The notes: generated from the sequence alone by a model not told the origin. Shown: positions 37,360 to 48,099, counted from the stretch's first letter. The stretch: DNA of 64,000 nucleotides from Neoalteromonas facilis (GCF_002807665.1 NZ_PEAY01000001.1:124001-188000), one strand, 5' to 3'. A program made the numbers and translations.

Positions 37360-39306
37360 TTGAGCGACATGGCAAAAAATTTAATCCTTTGGCTGGTTAT
37401 CGCCGTGGTATTGATGTCAGTTTTCCAGAGTTTTTCTCCCGGTGAGTCAACTCGTGCGCAAACTGATTACACGACGTTTATCAATCAGGTTAATCAAGGC
37501 AATATTCGAGAAGTGCGGATCAACAGTGATGCACGCGAAATCCGTGGCACCAGAAGTAATGGTGATACTTTTGTCACTTATATTCCTTATTTTGATGAGC
37601 AATTAATTTCAGACTTAATTAAACAAGACGTTCGAGTATTAGGCGAGCCACCAGAGTCACCTTCATTATTAGGTACGATCTTTATTTCATGGTTCCCAAT
37701 GCTGCTGTTAATCGGTGTGTGGATTTTCTTCATGCGTCAAATGCAAGGCGGCGGTGGTCGTGGCGCAATGTCGTTTGGTAAAAGTAAAGCGCGCTTGTTA
37801 GGTGAAGACCAAATCAAAACAACCTTCGCAGATGTTGCCGGTTGTGATGAAGCGAAAGAAGATGTTGCAGAATTAGTCGACTTTTTACGTGACCCATCAA
37901 AATTCCAAAAGCTAGGCGGAAAAATCCCCAAGGGTGTTTTAATGGTGGGCCCTCCTGGTACGGGTAAGACGTTACTAGCGAAGGCGATTGCGGGTGAAGC
38001 TAAAGTACCATTCTTCACTATTTCGGGCTCTGACTTCGTTGAAATGTTCGTGGGTGTTGGTGCAAGCCGTGTTCGAGACATGTTTGAACAAGCTAAGAAA
38101 TCTGCACCGTGCATTATCTTTATTGACGAAATTGATGCCGTTGGACGTCAGCGTGGTGCTGGTTTAGGCGGTGGTCACGATGAACGTGAACAAACACTTA
38201 ACCAAATGTTGGTTGAGATGGATGGTTTTGAAGGTCATGAAGGTATTATTGTAATTGCAGCTACCAACCGACCAGACGTATTAGATCCGGCGCTATTGCG
38301 TCCAGGTCGATTCGACCGTCAAGTGGTTGTGGGCTTGCCAGACATTCGTGGCCGTGAACAGATCCTTAAAGTTCATATGCGTAAAGTGCCGATCAGCGAT
38401 AACGTTGAAGCATCTGTAATTGCGCGTGGAACACCAGGCTTTTCCGGAGCTGACCTAGCCAACCTTGTTAACGAAGCTGCATTATTTGCTGCGCGTTCTA
38501 ACAAGCGATTGGTTTCAATGGAAGAATTCGATAAAGCCAAAGATAAGATCATGATGGGCTCAGAACGCAAATCAATGGTTATGTCTGAAGCAGAGAAGAC
38601 CATGACGGCCTATCATGAAGCTGGTCACGCTATTGTAGGCCGCTTAGTGCCAGAGCATGATCCGGTTTACAAAGTGTCTATCATTCCACGCGGTCGAGCG
38701 TTGGGTGTGACCATGTATTTACCAGAGCAAGATCGCGTTAGCCATAGTAAACAGCATCTAGAAAGTATGATTTCAAGCTTGTTTGGTGGTCGTATTGCTG
38801 AACAGATCATATACGGTGATGATAAAGTGACGACAGGCGCGTCAAACGACATTGAACGTGCAACTGAAATTGCACGCAAAATGGTGACTCAATGGGGCTT
38901 ATCGAGCAAAATGGGTCCTATGCTATATGCAGAAGAGGAAGGTGAAGTATTCCTTGGGCGCAGTATGTCTAAAGCGAGCCACATGTCTGATGATACGGCG
39001 CGTGCTATTGACGCAGAAATTAAATCGTTGATTGACCGTAACTATGAGCGTGCTGAAAACATCTTAAAAGAAAACATCGATATTCTTCATTCAATGAAGG
39101 ACGCATTGATGAAGTATGAAACGATTGATGCCAAACAAATCGATGATTTGATGGAGCGTCGTGATGTACGCCCACCGGCTGACTGGGATAGCTCAAAATC
39201 GAATGATAATGATAAGCCCAGTGGTGGAGCAGAGGTTAAACAAGACGTAAATGATAACGAATCGTCTGACACAACCAATGCCAAGCCAAATGATGCAACG
39301 AGCTGA
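37360..39306 (+). CDS. ftsH: ATP-dependent zinc metalloprotease FtsH
   Basis: Membrane-bound AAA+ protease for quality control of membrane proteins and LpxC turnover. I start it at TTG 37360 (648 residues), with GAGG 9 bases upstream; the product begins LSDMAKN, parallel to MSDMAKN of E. coli, so ATG 37369 is an alternative. Two membrane segments (about 6-24 and 101-123), Walker A GPPGTGKT (197-204), Walker B IIFIDEID, the second region of homology, and the zinc site HEAGH (419-423). The C-terminal tail is Ser/Asp/Asn-rich. Expression probably comes from the heat-shock-type promoter 490 bases upstream. Confidence 0.98.
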   Translation: MSDMAKNLILWLVIAVVLMSVFQSFSPGESTRAQTDYTTFINQVNQGNIREVRINSDAREIRGTRSNGDTFVTYIPYFDEQLISDLIKQDVRVLGEPPESPSLLGTIFISWFPMLLLIGVWIFFMRQMQGGGGRGAMSFGKSKARLLGEDQIKTTFADVAGCDEAKEDVAELVDFLRDPSKFQKLGGKIPKGVLMVGPPGTGKTLLAKAIAGEAKVPFFTISGSDFVEMFVGVGASRVRDMFEQAKKSAPCIIFIDEIDAVGRQRGAGLGGGHDEREQTLNQMLVEMDGFEGHEGIIVIAATNRPDVLDPALLRPGRFDRQVVVGLPDIRGREQILKVHMRKVPISDNVEASVIARGTPGFSGADLANLVNEAALFAARSNKRLVSMEEFDKAKDKIMMGSERKSMVMSEAEKTMTAYHEAGHAIVGRLVPEHDPVYKVSIIPRGRALGVTMYLPEQDRVSHSKQHLESMISSLFGGRIAEQIIYGDDKVTTGASNDIERATEIARKMVTQWGLSSKMGPMLYAEEEGEVFLGRSMSKASHMSDDTARAIDAEIKSLIDRNYERAENILKENIDILHSMKDALMKYETIDAKQIDDLMERRDVRPPADWDSSKSNDNDKPSGGAEVKQDVNDNESSDTTNAKPNDATS

Positions 39307-39328
39307 TTATTGAATCATGCTAATAAAG

Positions 39329-39351
39329 CGCCAGCGTAAGCTGGCGTTTTT
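39329..39351 (+). terminator. rho-independent terminator after ftsH
   Basis: The stem CGCCAGC / GCTGGCG with a GTAA tetraloop is followed by TTTTTG. folP begins 29 bases later, so read-through or a promoter inside this gap is needed for folP expression. Confidence 0.85.
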
Positions 39352-39379
39352 GTATTAAAAAAGGAGTCGCTGAGGCAAT

Positions 39380-40198
39380 ATGTTTTCGCTGACGCAAATT
39401 ACATCCCCGAGTGTAATGGGGATTTTAAATGTTACCCCTGATTCATTCTCCGACGGGGGGATTAATACCCATGTAGAGCGCGCCGTAGAAAATGCACTGC
39501 TTATGGTAGAGCAAGGTGCTGCTATTATTGATATTGGTGGAGAATCCACTAGACCCGGTGCGCAAGCCGTTGATATTGATTCTGAGCTGGCGCGTGTGGT
39601 GCCAGTTGTGGAGCAGCTTCGGCGACATACCGATATACCGATATCCATTGATACGCACAAGCCTGAAGTGATGCGTGCAGGTATTGGCGCGGGCGCAAAC
39701 ATGATTAACGATATTAATGCGCTCAGAACACCTGGCGCACTTGACGCTGCTGCAGACTTAGGCGTACCCGTGTGTTTGATGCACATGCAAGGTGAGCCAC
39801 GCACTATGCAACATGATCCACGTTATGGACAGGTTGTTGACGATGTCACTGCATTTCTTCTTGAGCGCGTGCAAATGTGTGTAGACGCGGGCATTAAAAA
39901 ATCTGAAATAGCGTTGGATCCTGGTTTTGGATTTGGTAAAACGGTACAACACAATTACGCATTGTTTAATGCAATACCTCAAATGTTAGAACTTGGTTAC
40001 CCATTGCTTGTGGGCGTATCAAGAAAATCGATGTTAGGGGTTGTTACACATAAAACGGTAGAAAAACGATTGGCCGCCAGTATTGCTGCGGCTACACTTG
40101 CGGCTCAGTGGGGGGCGCATATTATCCGTGTACATGATGTTGATGAAACGGTAGATGCTATCCGCATAGTCGAAGCGATTAAAAATAATAACCAATAG
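39380..40198 (+). CDS. folP: dihydropteroate synthase
   Basis: Joins para-aminobenzoate to the pterin diphosphate in folate synthesis; target of sulfonamides. 272 residues, TIM barrel. Pterin-binding motifs: [15 protein letters not shown] near the start and [18 protein letters not shown] and a later [10 protein letters not shown] carry the usual catalytic lysine and binding residues. GAGG lies 6 bases before the ATG. glmM follows at 11 bases. Confidence 0.97.
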   Translation: MFSLTQITSPSVMGILNVTPDSFSDGGINTHVERAVENALLMVEQGAAIIDIGGESTRPGAQAVDIDSELARVVPVVEQLRRHTDIPISIDTHKPEVMRAGIGAGANMINDINALRTPGALDAAADLGVPVCLMHMQGEPRTMQHDPRYGQVVDDVTAFLLERVQMCVDAGIKKSEIALDPGFGFGKTVQHNYALFNAIPQMLELGYPLLVGVSRKSMLGVVTHKTVEKRLAASIAAATLAAQWGAHIIRVHDVDETVDAIRIVEAIKNNNQ

Positions 40199-40209
40199 GT
40201 AGTAGGGAC

Positions 40210-41553
40210 ATGGGGCAAAGAGAATTTTTTGGAACTGATGGAATTCGCGGCAAAGTAGGCGAAAGCGCAATTAACCCTGAATTTGTCACAAAGCTTGGTT
40301 GGGCTGCCGGTAAAGTGCTTGCCGGTCAAGGCACAAACAAAGTATTGATTGGTAAAGATACTCGAATTTCAGGTTATATGCTCGAGTCAGCTCTCGAAGC
40401 GGGCTTGTCTGCTGCGGGTATTAATATTGGCCTGCTTGGACCAATGCCTACCCCTGCTATCGCCTACTTAACCAAAACGTTTCGTTCAGAGGCCGGGATC
40501 GTTATCAGTGCATCGCACAACCCTTATTACGACAATGGCATTAAATTCTTTTCAGCCAATGGCTTTAAATTAGACGATTCTATTGAATTGGCTATTGAGG
40601 CCCAAATGAAGCAACCGATGACATGTGTTGCCTCAGATAAACTGGGTAAAGCGATCCGCATTAATGATGCCGCAGGTCGCTATATCGAGTTTTGTAAAGG
40701 TACCTTCCCATCCGACCTTTCGCTTAAGGGCATGAAGATAGTCGTTGATTGTGCGCATGGCGCAACCTATCACATTGCACCAAACGTACTCAGTGAACTC
40801 GGTGCTGAAGTGATTGAAATTGGCACTAATCCAAACGGTACAAACATAAACCACAAAGTTGGTGCAACCAGCATGAAAGCCATTGTCGATGAAGTATTGG
40901 CTTCTGGAGCTCATTTGGGAATGGCATTAGACGGTGATGGTGACCGCATCATGATGGTAGACCATCTCGGCAATGTTATCGACGGAGATCAAATTATATA
41001 TATCATCGCGCGCGATGCACTTAAGTCCGGTCGTTTGTCTGGCGGTGTTGTTGGTACTTTGATGAGTAATCTCGGGCTAGAGAACGGTTTGGCAAAGTTA
41101 GGCGTTCCTTTTGCGCGAAGCAAAGTTGGCGATCGTTATGTCATGGAATTACTGCAAGAGAAAGGTTGGCATATAGGCGGTGAAAATTCTGGCCATGTGC
41201 TTAATCTGGCAACCTCATCAACGGGTGATGGTATAATCGCGGGTCTGCAAGTTTTAACCTCGATGTTACGTGCTGATATGAGTTTACATGATTTATCGAG
41301 TGGTTTTGAAAAGTATCCGCAGGTCTTAGAGAATGTTCGCTTTGAAAATACCAACGTTGACCCACTCACTCATGCAGATGTGAGCAAAGCGGTTAAGGAA
41401 GCTGAAGCAGCACTAGGCAAAAACGGTCGAGTCTTGCTGAGAAAGAGCGGAACAGAGCCTCTTATTCGGGTTATGGTCGAATCCAATGACAATGATATGT
41501 CAACACGTTGGGCACTGCATATTGCTGAAGTTGTTCAAGCAGTAACCGCTTAA
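40210..41553 (+). CDS. glmM: phosphoglucosamine mutase
   Basis: Interconverts glucosamine 6- and 1-phosphate for UDP-GlcNAc synthesis. 447 residues. The active-site Ser102 is in [16 protein letters not shown], the metal loop is DGDGDR and the phosphate-binding end is [12 protein letters not shown]. The start [14 protein letters not shown] is typical. The folP-glmM pair is the conserved order after ftsH. Confidence 0.98.
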   Translation: MGQREFFGTDGIRGKVGESAINPEFVTKLGWAAGKVLAGQGTNKVLIGKDTRISGYMLESALEAGLSAAGINIGLLGPMPTPAIAYLTKTFRSEAGIVISASHNPYYDNGIKFFSANGFKLDDSIELAIEAQMKQPMTCVASDKLGKAIRINDAAGRYIEFCKGTFPSDLSLKGMKIVVDCAHGATYHIAPNVLSELGAEVIEIGTNPNGTNINHKVGATSMKAIVDEVLASGAHLGMALDGDGDRIMMVDHLGNVIDGDQIIYIIARDALKSGRLSGGVVGTLMSNLGLENGLAKLGVPFARSKVGDRYVMELLQEKGWHIGGENSGHVLNLATSSTGDGIIAGLQVLTSMLRADMSLHDLSSGFEKYPQVLENVRFENTNVDPLTHADVSKAVKEAEAALGKNGRVLLRKSGTEPLIRVMVESNDNDMSTRWALHIAEVVQAVTA

Positions 41554-41679
41554 ATCCGCGATGTTGCTAGTATTGCTCCTAGTCGCAATAAATTAGCCTA
41601 ATTTGTCGTTTAGATACTTGTATATTATGAGTGGAATCGTTAATATCTCGCCCGCTTTGAAGCGGCACAAGGATTGATT

Positions 41680-42438
41680 ATGCAGAATTCTCGAAAGCCG
41701 CTGGTGGCTGGAAATTGGAAAATGAATGGCAACAACGCGTTGTTGTCCTCATTCGCTGACCATTTTGACAGCGTGTCAGCATTAACCTGTGAGGCAGTGC
41801 TATGCCCGCCGGCACCTTACATTACTATTGCTGCGCAAAAATTGGGCCCGTCAGGGTTTCTGGTTGCAGCGCAAAATGTGAGTGAGCTAGGCGAGGGCGC
41901 TCATACAGGTGATGTAAGCGCTGCAATGTTGGCCGATGTTGGTTGTCAGTACACGATAGTAGGTCATTCTGAGCGCCGTACCGATCATGGTGAATCCAGT
42001 CAGCAGGTTGCCAGCAAAGCAAAAGCATTATTGGCACAAAATGTTACGCCAATTATCTGCGTGGGTGAACCACTGGATGTACGCGAAGCCGGTAATGAAG
42101 AAACTTATGTATTAAGCCAGTTGCAAGCTGTGTTTGAAGTGCTGTCCGCCGAAGAGCTTGCTACTGTCGTAATTGCCTATGAGCCTATTTGGGCAATAGG
42201 AACAGGCAAAACAGCGTCGCCACAGCAGGCGCAAGCAATGCATGCCTACATACGTGATGCATTAGCCAAAGTTAGTGCTGATGCAGCTAAAAGCGTCAGG
42301 TTGTTATATGGCGGCAGTGTGAAAGCGGATAATGCAAGAGAACTGTTTTCCCAAGCTGACATTGATGGTGGTTTGATAGGTGGTGCAAGCCTAAAACCAG
42401 AAGAATTTGAAGCGATTTGTCGTTCAACGATGTTGTGA
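41680..42438 (+). CDS. tpiA: triosephosphate isomerase
   Basis: Glycolytic isomerase. I start it at ATG 41680 (252 residues) with AAGGA 7 bases upstream; a TTG two codons earlier is less well placed. Catalytic residues: Asn12 and Lys14 in GNWKMNG, His in VGHSERR and Glu in AYEPIWAIGTG; the phosphate loop ends LYGGSVK. Placed between glmM and secG, as in several gammaproteobacteria. The 126 bases before it hold no terminator that I can support. Confidence 0.97.
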   Translation: MQNSRKPLVAGNWKMNGNNALLSSFADHFDSVSALTCEAVLCPPAPYITIAAQKLGPSGFLVAAQNVSELGEGAHTGDVSAAMLADVGCQYTIVGHSERRTDHGESSQQVASKAKALLAQNVTPIICVGEPLDVREAGNEETYVLSQLQAVFEVLSAEELATVVIAYEPIWAIGTGKTASPQQAQAMHAYIRDALAKVSADAAKSVRLLYGGSVKADNARELFSQADIDGGLIGGASLKPEEFEAICRSTML

Positions 42439-42462
42439 CGAGTCGCAGGAGAGTAAAAAAAC

Positions 42463-42816
42463 ATGTTATATGAAGTTTTGATTGTCGTTTATTTGTTAGT
42501 TGCTTTGGTATTGATTGGTATCGTTTTGATCCAACAAGGTAAAGGTGCTGACATGGGTGCTTCGTTTGGCTCTGGTGGTTCAAACACTGTGTTTGGTTCA
42601 TCTGGCTCAGGTAATTTCATGACACGCACTACTGCTATTTTGGCAACCTTGTTTTTCTTAATCAGCTTGACGCTTGGAAATATGACGGCGAATAGAGAGA
42701 AAGCAGTTGATGAATGGCAAAACCTAGAAGTGCCAGTGGCTGAAACCGTCCCAGCAACAGATGTTCCAGCTGAAGAAACACAGCCAGCATCAGACGACTC
42801 TGACGTACCAAACTAG
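42463..42816 (+). CDS. secG: protein-export membrane protein SecG
   Basis: Small subunit of the SecYEG channel. 117 residues, two membrane segments (about 3-22 and 53-73) joined by a Gly/Ser-rich loop GASFGSGGSNTVFGSSGSG; the C-terminal tail is acidic. GGAGAG precedes the ATG. The following tRNA-Leu is the conserved neighbour. Confidence 0.96.
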   Translation: MLYEVLIVVYLLVALVLIGIVLIQQGKGADMGASFGSGGSNTVFGSSGSGNFMTRTTAILATLFFLISLTLGNMTANREKAVDEWQNLEVPVAETVPATDVPAEETQPASDDSDVPN

Positions 42817-42822
42817 AATTTA

Positions 42823-42908
42823 GCGGATGTGGTGGAATTGGTAGACACGCTATCTTGAGGGGGTAGTGAGCTATGCTCGTGAGGGTTCAAGTCCCTCCAT
42901 CCGCACCA
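42823..42908 (+). tRNA. leuU: tRNA-Leu (anticodon GAG)
   Basis: 86 bases including an encoded CCA end. The acceptor stem GCGGATG pairs with CATCCGC, the D-arm has TGGTGGAATTGGTAGACACG, the anticodon loop is CTTGAGG, there is a long variable arm (class II tRNA) and the T-arm reads GGGTTCAAGTCCC. It starts 6 bases after the secG stop, as leuU does in E. coli. Confidence 0.97.
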
Positions 42909-42915
42909 ATAAAAT

Positions 42916-42947
42916 AAGGCCAGCATATGCTGGCCTTTTTGCTTTTT
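42916..42947. terminator. bidirectional rho-independent terminator after tRNA-Leu
   Basis: The palindrome AAGGCCAGCA/TGCTGGCCTT is followed by TTT-GC-TTTTT on the plus strand and TATTTTATT on the minus strand, so it can also end the convergent HPF-like gene. Confidence 0.88.
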
Positions 42948-42982
42948 GTTGCACAGTTAGCACTGCCAACACTTTCTGTTGT

Positions 42983-43336
42983 TCACTCGCTTTTTAGTCT
43001 ACTGTATTGCATCATATTGGCCCGATGGGTTTTAGTGCGACTTGTATAAAAATGCCTCTCAATTTTTCGCTTAGCTTTATAGCTGCAAGCCTGCACAGTG
43101 AGGTACATATCTCGGCCTTGCTCTTCTGCTACCAAGGTTTTGTATTGATTCAGTTTAACCTTAATCACACATATACACTGTAATTCGCCATTGTTTGATC
43201 GCGTTTGGCTTATTGAGAAAATGACCACGCGTATTCGCTGCGCAAACCGGCTTAACGAGAACCCGATTTTTTCATTGATAAACGCTTTTAAGGTAGGCGT
43301 GACTGCATAGTCACGAACATTATATTTGATGCGCAT
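42983..43336 (-). CDS. HPF/RaiA-family ribosome-associated protein
   Basis: 117-residue protein whose first 95 residues fit the S30AE fold of ribosome hibernation factors: a helix AFINEKIGFSLSRFAQRI, strands VVIFSIS and CICVIKVKL, then DMYLTVQACSYKAKRKIERHF. The remaining tail is short and basic, unlike the long dimerisation tail of long HPF. It sits where the rimP-nusA-infB block would be expected. An alternative is a related S30AE protein of other function. Confidence 0.75.
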   Translation of the reverse strand: MRIKYNVRDYAVTPTLKAFINEKIGFSLSRFAQRIRVVIFSISQTRSNNGELQCICVIKVKLNQYKTLVAEEQGRDMYLTVQACSYKAKRKIERHFYTSRTKTHRANMMQYSRLKSE

Positions 43337-43439
43337 CTACATTTGCCTTAACGGTTACTAAAACTGTCGATTTTGTTTGACTACTACCGGCTCACAACGC
43401 ATATTTAACCAATCCGATTAAAGCAAGAAAAATCGTTTG

Positions 43440-43452
43440 ATAGCGATGCTAT
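43440..43452. promoter_or_regulatory. candidate LysR-type operator upstream of nhaR
   Basis: The inverted repeat ATAGC-GAT-GCTAT lies about 43 bases before the nhaR ATG, in the gap shared with the divergent HPF-like gene. LysR regulators often bind such dyads near their own promoter. Short, so it could be chance. Confidence 0.3.
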
Positions 43453-43494
43453 ACATCGAAAAAAATTTAAAAAGTGTAATTGGAAAAAATCTCA

Positions 43495-44397
43495 ATGGCA
43501 GAAAATATTAACTATAAACACCTTCATTACTTTTGGGTTGTCGCAAAGGAGGGCTCGATAGCAAAAGCTGCTGCAAAGTTACATATAACGCCGCAAACTA
43601 TCAGCGGCCAACTTAGCATGTTAGAAGATCGCATTCGTCAACCGTTGTTTGACCGTGTAGGGAGGGGATTGCAGCTAACCGAGACGGGTAGATTAGTGTT
43701 GCGGTATGCTGATGAAATCTTTGAATTAGGCAGAGAGCTGAGTGATGTGTTGCGCGGAGCGCCACAAATCGGTGCGTCAGAGTTTATTGTCAGTGCGGCA
43801 AGTGCAATACCCAAGACCATTGTATACAAGATCTTAGAACCGGCTTTAAACTTGGATGAAGATATTCATTTGATCAGCAAAGAAGGGCCGATAGACGCCA
43901 TTTTAGCTGATTTAGCGGTTCACGAAGTGGATATGGTGTTAACTGACACACCATTGTCATCTGCGTTTAGTATAAAGGCGTATAATCATTTCTTGGGAGA
44001 GTCGGGATTGTCGTTTCTTGCTGCACCGTCGTTGAAGCAGAAACTCAGTGGTACATTCCCACATAATCTCAACCATGCACCTATGTTACTACCCACCAAA
44101 CAGTATGCGATTCGTCAATTATTTGATCGTTGGTCAAGTGATAACGATATTTTTCCATTACTGCGGGGGCAGTATGATGACAGTGCATTAATGAAATCTT
44201 TTGGTATGTCCGGTTTTGGTGTGTTTTTTATGCCAACCGTGATTGAAGAAGAAGTATGCGAACAGTTTAAGGTTGAAGTGATTGGTAGAACGGATGAAAT
44301 TAAACAGCGATTCTATGCTATTTCTTCAGAGCGTAAAGTCACTCACCCTGCGGTTGCGGCTATTTGTGACAAAGCACGGGATATTATCTTTAAATAA
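43495..44397 (+). CDS. nhaR: LysR-family transcriptional activator, NhaR-like
   Basis: 300 residues from ATG 43495 (TTG 43480 would add five residues). The N-terminal winged helix (about 1-65) reads HYFWVVAKEGSIAKAAAKLHI and on; the effector domain follows. The NhaR-like features are LHYFWVVAKEGSIAKA, VLTDTPLSSAF and FGMSGFGVFFMPT. NhaR activates the Na+/H+ antiporter gene nhaA in response to Na+ in E. coli; no antiporter is adjacent here, so the target is unknown. Confidence 0.85.
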   Translation: MAENINYKHLHYFWVVAKEGSIAKAAAKLHITPQTISGQLSMLEDRIRQPLFDRVGRGLQLTETGRLVLRYADEIFELGRELSDVLRGAPQIGASEFIVSAASAIPKTIVYKILEPALNLDEDIHLISKEGPIDAILADLAVHEVDMVLTDTPLSSAFSIKAYNHFLGESGLSFLAAPSLKQKLSGTFPHNLNHAPMLLPTKQYAIRQLFDRWSSDNDIFPLLRGQYDDSALMKSFGMSGFGVFFMPTVIEEEVCEQFKVEVIGRTDEIKQRFYAISSERKVTHPAVAAICDKARDIIFK

Positions 44398-44484
44398 CGT
44401 TTTGTGCATAGCCATAGCGTGTGATGACCGGTATACTATGCGCCGCATTAAAAAGCGATAATAGATTAATAGAAAGGAATAATA

Positions 44485-46620
44485 GTGAATCCTATTACAA
44501 AAACATTTACGTATGGACAACATACGGTCACCTTAGAAACAGGTGTAATTGCACGTCAAGCATCAGCTGCTGTTATGGCGAGCATGGACGACACTTCAGT
44601 GCTAGTCACTGTCGTTGGTAAAAAAGAAGCGAAAGAAGGTCAAGACTTTTTCCCGTTAACAGTAAATTATCAGGAAAAAACATACGCTGCGGGTAAAATC
44701 CCAGGTGGTTTCTTCAAGCGCGAAGGTCGTCCTTCAGAAAACGAAACCCTAACGGCACGTTTAATCGATAGACCGATTCGTCCGCTTTTCCCTGAAGGGT
44801 TTAAAAACGAAGTGCAAGTTGTTATCACGGTGGTTTCTTCAAACCCAGAGATCCCAACTGACATTATTTCTATGATCGGTACATCTGCTGCGTTAGCTAT
44901 TTCAGGTATACCTTTCAATGGCCCAATTGGTGCTGCTCGTGTTGGCTACACTGATGGTCAGTACATCCTTAACACGCGTGCATCTGAGCAAGAACAGAGC
45001 GAGCTAGACCTCGTAGTTGCCGGTACTCAAGGTGCCGTATTGATGGTTGAATCAGAAGCCAACATGCTGAGCGAAGACGTTATGCTTGGCGCAGTAATGT
45101 TCGGTCACGAGCAGATGCAAGCCGTTGTCAATGCAGTAAATGAGTTTGCAGCAGAAGTTGCTACGCCTAAATGGGAATGGCAGCCAGAAGCTGAAAATAC
45201 AGAATTAAAAGATAAAGTAGCTGCGCTTGCTAAAGAAGGCATGACAGCGGCTTATCAGATTTCTGACAAAATGGAGCGTAAAGATGCAGTAACTGCCGTT
45301 ACTGAGAAAGCGCTAGCGGAAATCTTAGCTGCAGATGCAGAGCAAGACAGCAATGAAGTGCTTGGCTTATTGCATGACCTTGAAAGTGAAGTTGTTCGTT
45401 CTCGTATTTTAGCGGGTGAGCCACGTATCGATGGTCGTAGCCCAGACATGATCCGTGCATTAGACGTAGCAACAGGTTTATTGCCACGTACACACGGTTC
45501 TGCTTTGTTTACACGTGGTGAAACGCAAGCCTTGGTTGTAGCAACTTTAGGTACTGAGCGTGATGCACAGATGATCGACGAGCTAGCTGGTAAGCGTGAT
45601 AGCCGTTTCATGTTGCACTATAACTTCCCTCCATACTGTGTTGGTGAAACTGGCATGATCGGTTCACCTAAGCGTCGTGAAATTGGTCACGGCCGTTTAG
45701 CGAAGCGTGGTATTCAAGCGGTTATGCCGACTGAAGCTGAGTTCCCGTATGTTGTGCGTGTGGTTTCAGAAATTACTGAATCAAACGGTTCATCGTCTAT
45801 GGCGTCAGTTTGTGGTACTTCATTAGCACTTATGGATGCTGGTGTACCGATTAAAGCATCAGTTGCGGGTATCGCAATGGGTTTGGTTAAATCTGATGAC
45901 AACTTCGTCGTATTATCTGACATTCTAGGTGATGAAGATCACTTGGGTGATATGGACTTTAAAGTAGCGGGTACAACTAATGGTATTACCGCTCTTCAAA
46001 TGGATATCAAGATCGAAGGTATTACGCAAGAAATCATGCAACAAGCACTTAAGCAAGCAAAAGAAGCACGTTTGCATATCTTGGGTGTAATGGATGAAGC
46101 TATCTCTGGTCACCGTGAAGAAATGTCTGAATTCGCACCACGAATTTATACACTGAAGATTGACCAAGATAAGATCCGTGATGTCATTGGTAAAGGTGGC
46201 GCCATGATCCGTTCAATCACTGAAGAGTCTGATACCAACATCGAAATTGAAGATGACGGTACTATCAAAATCTTCGCGACTGAGCGTGCTAAAGCCGAAA
46301 TTGCGATTGCTAAAATTGAACAAGTTACGGCAGAAATTGAAGTAGGCAAAACGTACCACGGTAAAGTGACGCGTATTGTTGATTTCGGTGCATTCGTTGA
46401 AGTGTTGCCAGGCAAAGAAGGCCTTGTTCACATCTCACAAATTGCTCACGAGCGTGTAGCTAAGGTATCTGATTACCTTTCAGAAGGTCAGATGGTTGAC
46501 GTGAAAGTAATGGAAATCGATCGCCAAAACCGTGTTCGTTTAAGCATCAAAGAGTTGCTAGAAAAGCCGGTAAAAGAAGAAGCTGAAGAGTCAAATGACG
46601 AGCCAAATGGCAATCAGTAA
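44485..46620 (+). CDS. pnp: polyribonucleotide nucleotidyltransferase (PNPase)
   Basis: 3'-5' phosphorolytic exoribonuclease of the degradosome. 711 residues; GTG start with AAGGA 8 bases upstream. Two RNase PH domains with a helical linker (about 1-550; [10 protein letters not shown] and [12 protein letters not shown]), a KH domain ([15 protein letters not shown]) and an S1 domain ([18 protein letters not shown]). rpsO, the usual upstream neighbour, is absent. A strong terminator follows. Confidence 0.98.
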   Translation: MNPITKTFTYGQHTVTLETGVIARQASAAVMASMDDTSVLVTVVGKKEAKEGQDFFPLTVNYQEKTYAAGKIPGGFFKREGRPSENETLTARLIDRPIRPLFPEGFKNEVQVVITVVSSNPEIPTDIISMIGTSAALAISGIPFNGPIGAARVGYTDGQYILNTRASEQEQSELDLVVAGTQGAVLMVESEANMLSEDVMLGAVMFGHEQMQAVVNAVNEFAAEVATPKWEWQPEAENTELKDKVAALAKEGMTAAYQISDKMERKDAVTAVTEKALAEILAADAEQDSNEVLGLLHDLESEVVRSRILAGEPRIDGRSPDMIRALDVATGLLPRTHGSALFTRGETQALVVATLGTERDAQMIDELAGKRDSRFMLHYNFPPYCVGETGMIGSPKRREIGHGRLAKRGIQAVMPTEAEFPYVVRVVSEITESNGSSSMASVCGTSLALMDAGVPIKASVAGIAMGLVKSDDNFVVLSDILGDEDHLGDMDFKVAGTTNGITALQMDIKIEGITQEIMQQALKQAKEARLHILGVMDEAISGHREEMSEFAPRIYTLKIDQDKIRDVIGKGGAMIRSITEESDTNIEIEDDGTIKIFATERAKAEIAIAKIEQVTAEIEVGKTYHGKVTRIVDFGAFVEVLPGKEGLVHISQIAHERVAKVSDYLSEGQMVDVKVMEIDRQNRVRLSIKELLEKPVKEEAEESNDEPNGNQ

Positions 46621-46638
46621 TCTCTTGTAATGTTCTTA

Positions 46639-46666
46639 AAAAGCCAGCCTTGCGCTGGCTTTTTTA
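46639..46666 (+). terminator. rho-independent terminator after pnp
   Basis: The stem AAAGCCAGC / GCTGGCTTT (loop CTTGC) is followed by TTTT, 18 bases after the stop codon. Confidence 0.9.
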
Positions 46667-46698
46667 TGTCAAAAATTAAGTAGAAAGAGTTGTTACAT

Positions 46699-47286
46699 AT
46701 GTTGGAACAGCAGTTAGCATTTATTCAAGAACTGGATAAATTAAAAGCGGTTTATCGAAAAGCGCTTATTAAGAATGACAACAATCGATACGAAAACAGT
46801 GCCGAACACAGTTGGCATATCGCCCTTATGGCTCAAGTTCTATCACCCTACGCGGAGGAACCTATCGACATCGGTCGCGTTATATTAATGCTTTTGATCC
46901 ACGATATCGTAGAAATAGATGCCGGTGATACCTTTGCATTTGCGCCTACTGAAATGTTAGCGCAACAATCTGACAAAGAAATGCTAGCAGCAAAACGTAT
47001 TTTCGGTTTATTACCTGAAACACAGGCGCAAACCCTATTGAGTTTATGGTGTGAGTTTGAAGCAGCAGAGACTGCCGATGCCTGTTTCGCCAAAGCGATG
47101 GACCGCGTGTTGCCGCTGATACAAAATATGCAAAATGGCGGTGGCAGTTGGTCGCAAAATAAGGTTAAAAGACAACAAGTTATCAATCGAAATAAACATT
47201 TAGAACGATCTGCGCCGAAACTCTGGTCGTATGTACTTGAACAAATTGATTTAGCCACACAAAACGGATGGCTAACCGAAGAGTAA
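46699..47286 (+). CDS. HD-domain hydrolase (YfbR/HDDC2-like)
   Basis: 195 residues from ATG 46699 (a TTG at 46690 is possible). Metal-binding HD pattern: ENSAEHSWH (His37, His40), LLIHDIVEIDAGD (His68-Asp69) and a later AKAMDRVLP Asp. This matches the HDDC2/YfbR group of 5'-deoxynucleotidases, which dephosphorylate nucleoside monophosphates; the substrate is by family only. The downstream DUF1244 gene starts 12 bases after the stop. Confidence 0.85.
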   Translation: MLEQQLAFIQELDKLKAVYRKALIKNDNNRYENSAEHSWHIALMAQVLSPYAEEPIDIGRVILMLLIHDIVEIDAGDTFAFAPTEMLAQQSDKEMLAAKRIFGLLPETQAQTLLSLWCEFEAAETADACFAKAMDRVLPLIQNMQNGGGSWSQNKVKRQQVINRNKHLERSAPKLWSYVLEQIDLATQNGWLTEE

Positions 47287-47297
47287 GGAATACGTCT

Positions 47298-47600
47298 ATG
47301 GAAAATGAAACCACACTGAAAATTGAATCAGCTGTATTTAACCGCCTGCTTCAACACCTCGATGAAAATAAGGATGTGCAAAATATAGACTTGATGATTC
47401 TCGCTGACTTTTGCCGGAATTGTTTGGCTAAATGGTACGTGGCGGCTGCTAAGGAACAGGATGTTTCTGTAGACTATGAACAAGCCAGGGAACGTATATA
47501 CGGTATGCCCTATAGCGAGTGGAAAGAGAAGTTTCAACAACCTGCATCGCCTGAACAGATCGCCGCGTTTGAAAGTCGTCAGGCGAAAAAAGGTTGTTAA
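47298..47600 (+). CDS. DUF1244 family protein
   Basis: 100 residues from ATG 47298, with AAGGA 8 bases upstream. The family core is recognisable: ESAVFNRLLQHL, DVQNIDLMILADFCRNCLAKWY and YGMPYSEWKEKF. The CRNC pair could bind a metal. Function unknown. Its end overlaps the convergent cdd gene by 4 bases. Confidence 0.88.
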   Translation: MENETTLKIESAVFNRLLQHLDENKDVQNIDLMILADFCRNCLAKWYVAAAKEQDVSVDYEQARERIYGMPYSEWKEKFQQPASPEQIAAFESRQAKKGC

Positions 47601-48004
47601 TTTAAGCTGAAGCTGGCGGGAAGAAGCTCACCAACTGTCAGAATTTCATACTGCCCAGAGTGACTTTGCATGGTTACTTTGACTTCTGGCTGGCTAAATT
47701 CAGCCAGCTTTTGTCGACAACCACCGCATGGATAGCACGCTTGATCAGCGCTACCTACGATAAAGACCTCATTGATTGAAGTGGCACCATCCGCGATCAT
47801 TGCACTGATAGCACCGCCTTCAGCGCAAGTACCTAACGGGTAAGCTGCATTTTCAACATTACAGCCGGCGTAAATTTTACCATTGGATGCCAAAATTGCG
47901 GCACCCACTTTAAAGTTGGAGTAGGGCGCGTAGGCGTTTTCTTGAACTTTTAATGCAGCGTCACGCAATGCTGTTTGTGTTGCAGATATTTTGCTAGTAT
48001 TCAT
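47597..48004 (-). CDS. cdd: cytidine deaminase (short, tetrameric type)
   Basis: Converts cytidine and deoxycytidine to uridine forms in pyrimidine salvage. 135 residues, the small homotetramer class rather than the long E. coli-type dimer. Zinc site: Cys60 with Glu62 in TCAEGGA, and Cys93/Cys96 in PCGGC. The substrate motif NFKVGAA and GCNVENAAYP are intact. Confidence 0.95.
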   Translation of the reverse strand: MNTSKISATQTALRDAALKVQENAYAPYSNFKVGAAILASNGKIYAGCNVENAAYPLGTCAEGGAISAMIADGATSINEVFIVGSADQACYPCGGCRQKLAEFSQPEVKVTMQSHSGQYEILTVGELLPASFSLN

Positions 48005-48099
48005 AGAACATCATTTAAATTGTTAGTGTCCTTTTTAACATGAAATAGGCTAGTTCGCATAGTCTTGAAAGGGCCACGTCTTTACCCAAAAGGTTTACG

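Noticed and set aside
39355-39804. 149-codon minus-strand frame over folP
   Set aside because: Antisense to highly conserved DHPS motifs; compositional shadow.
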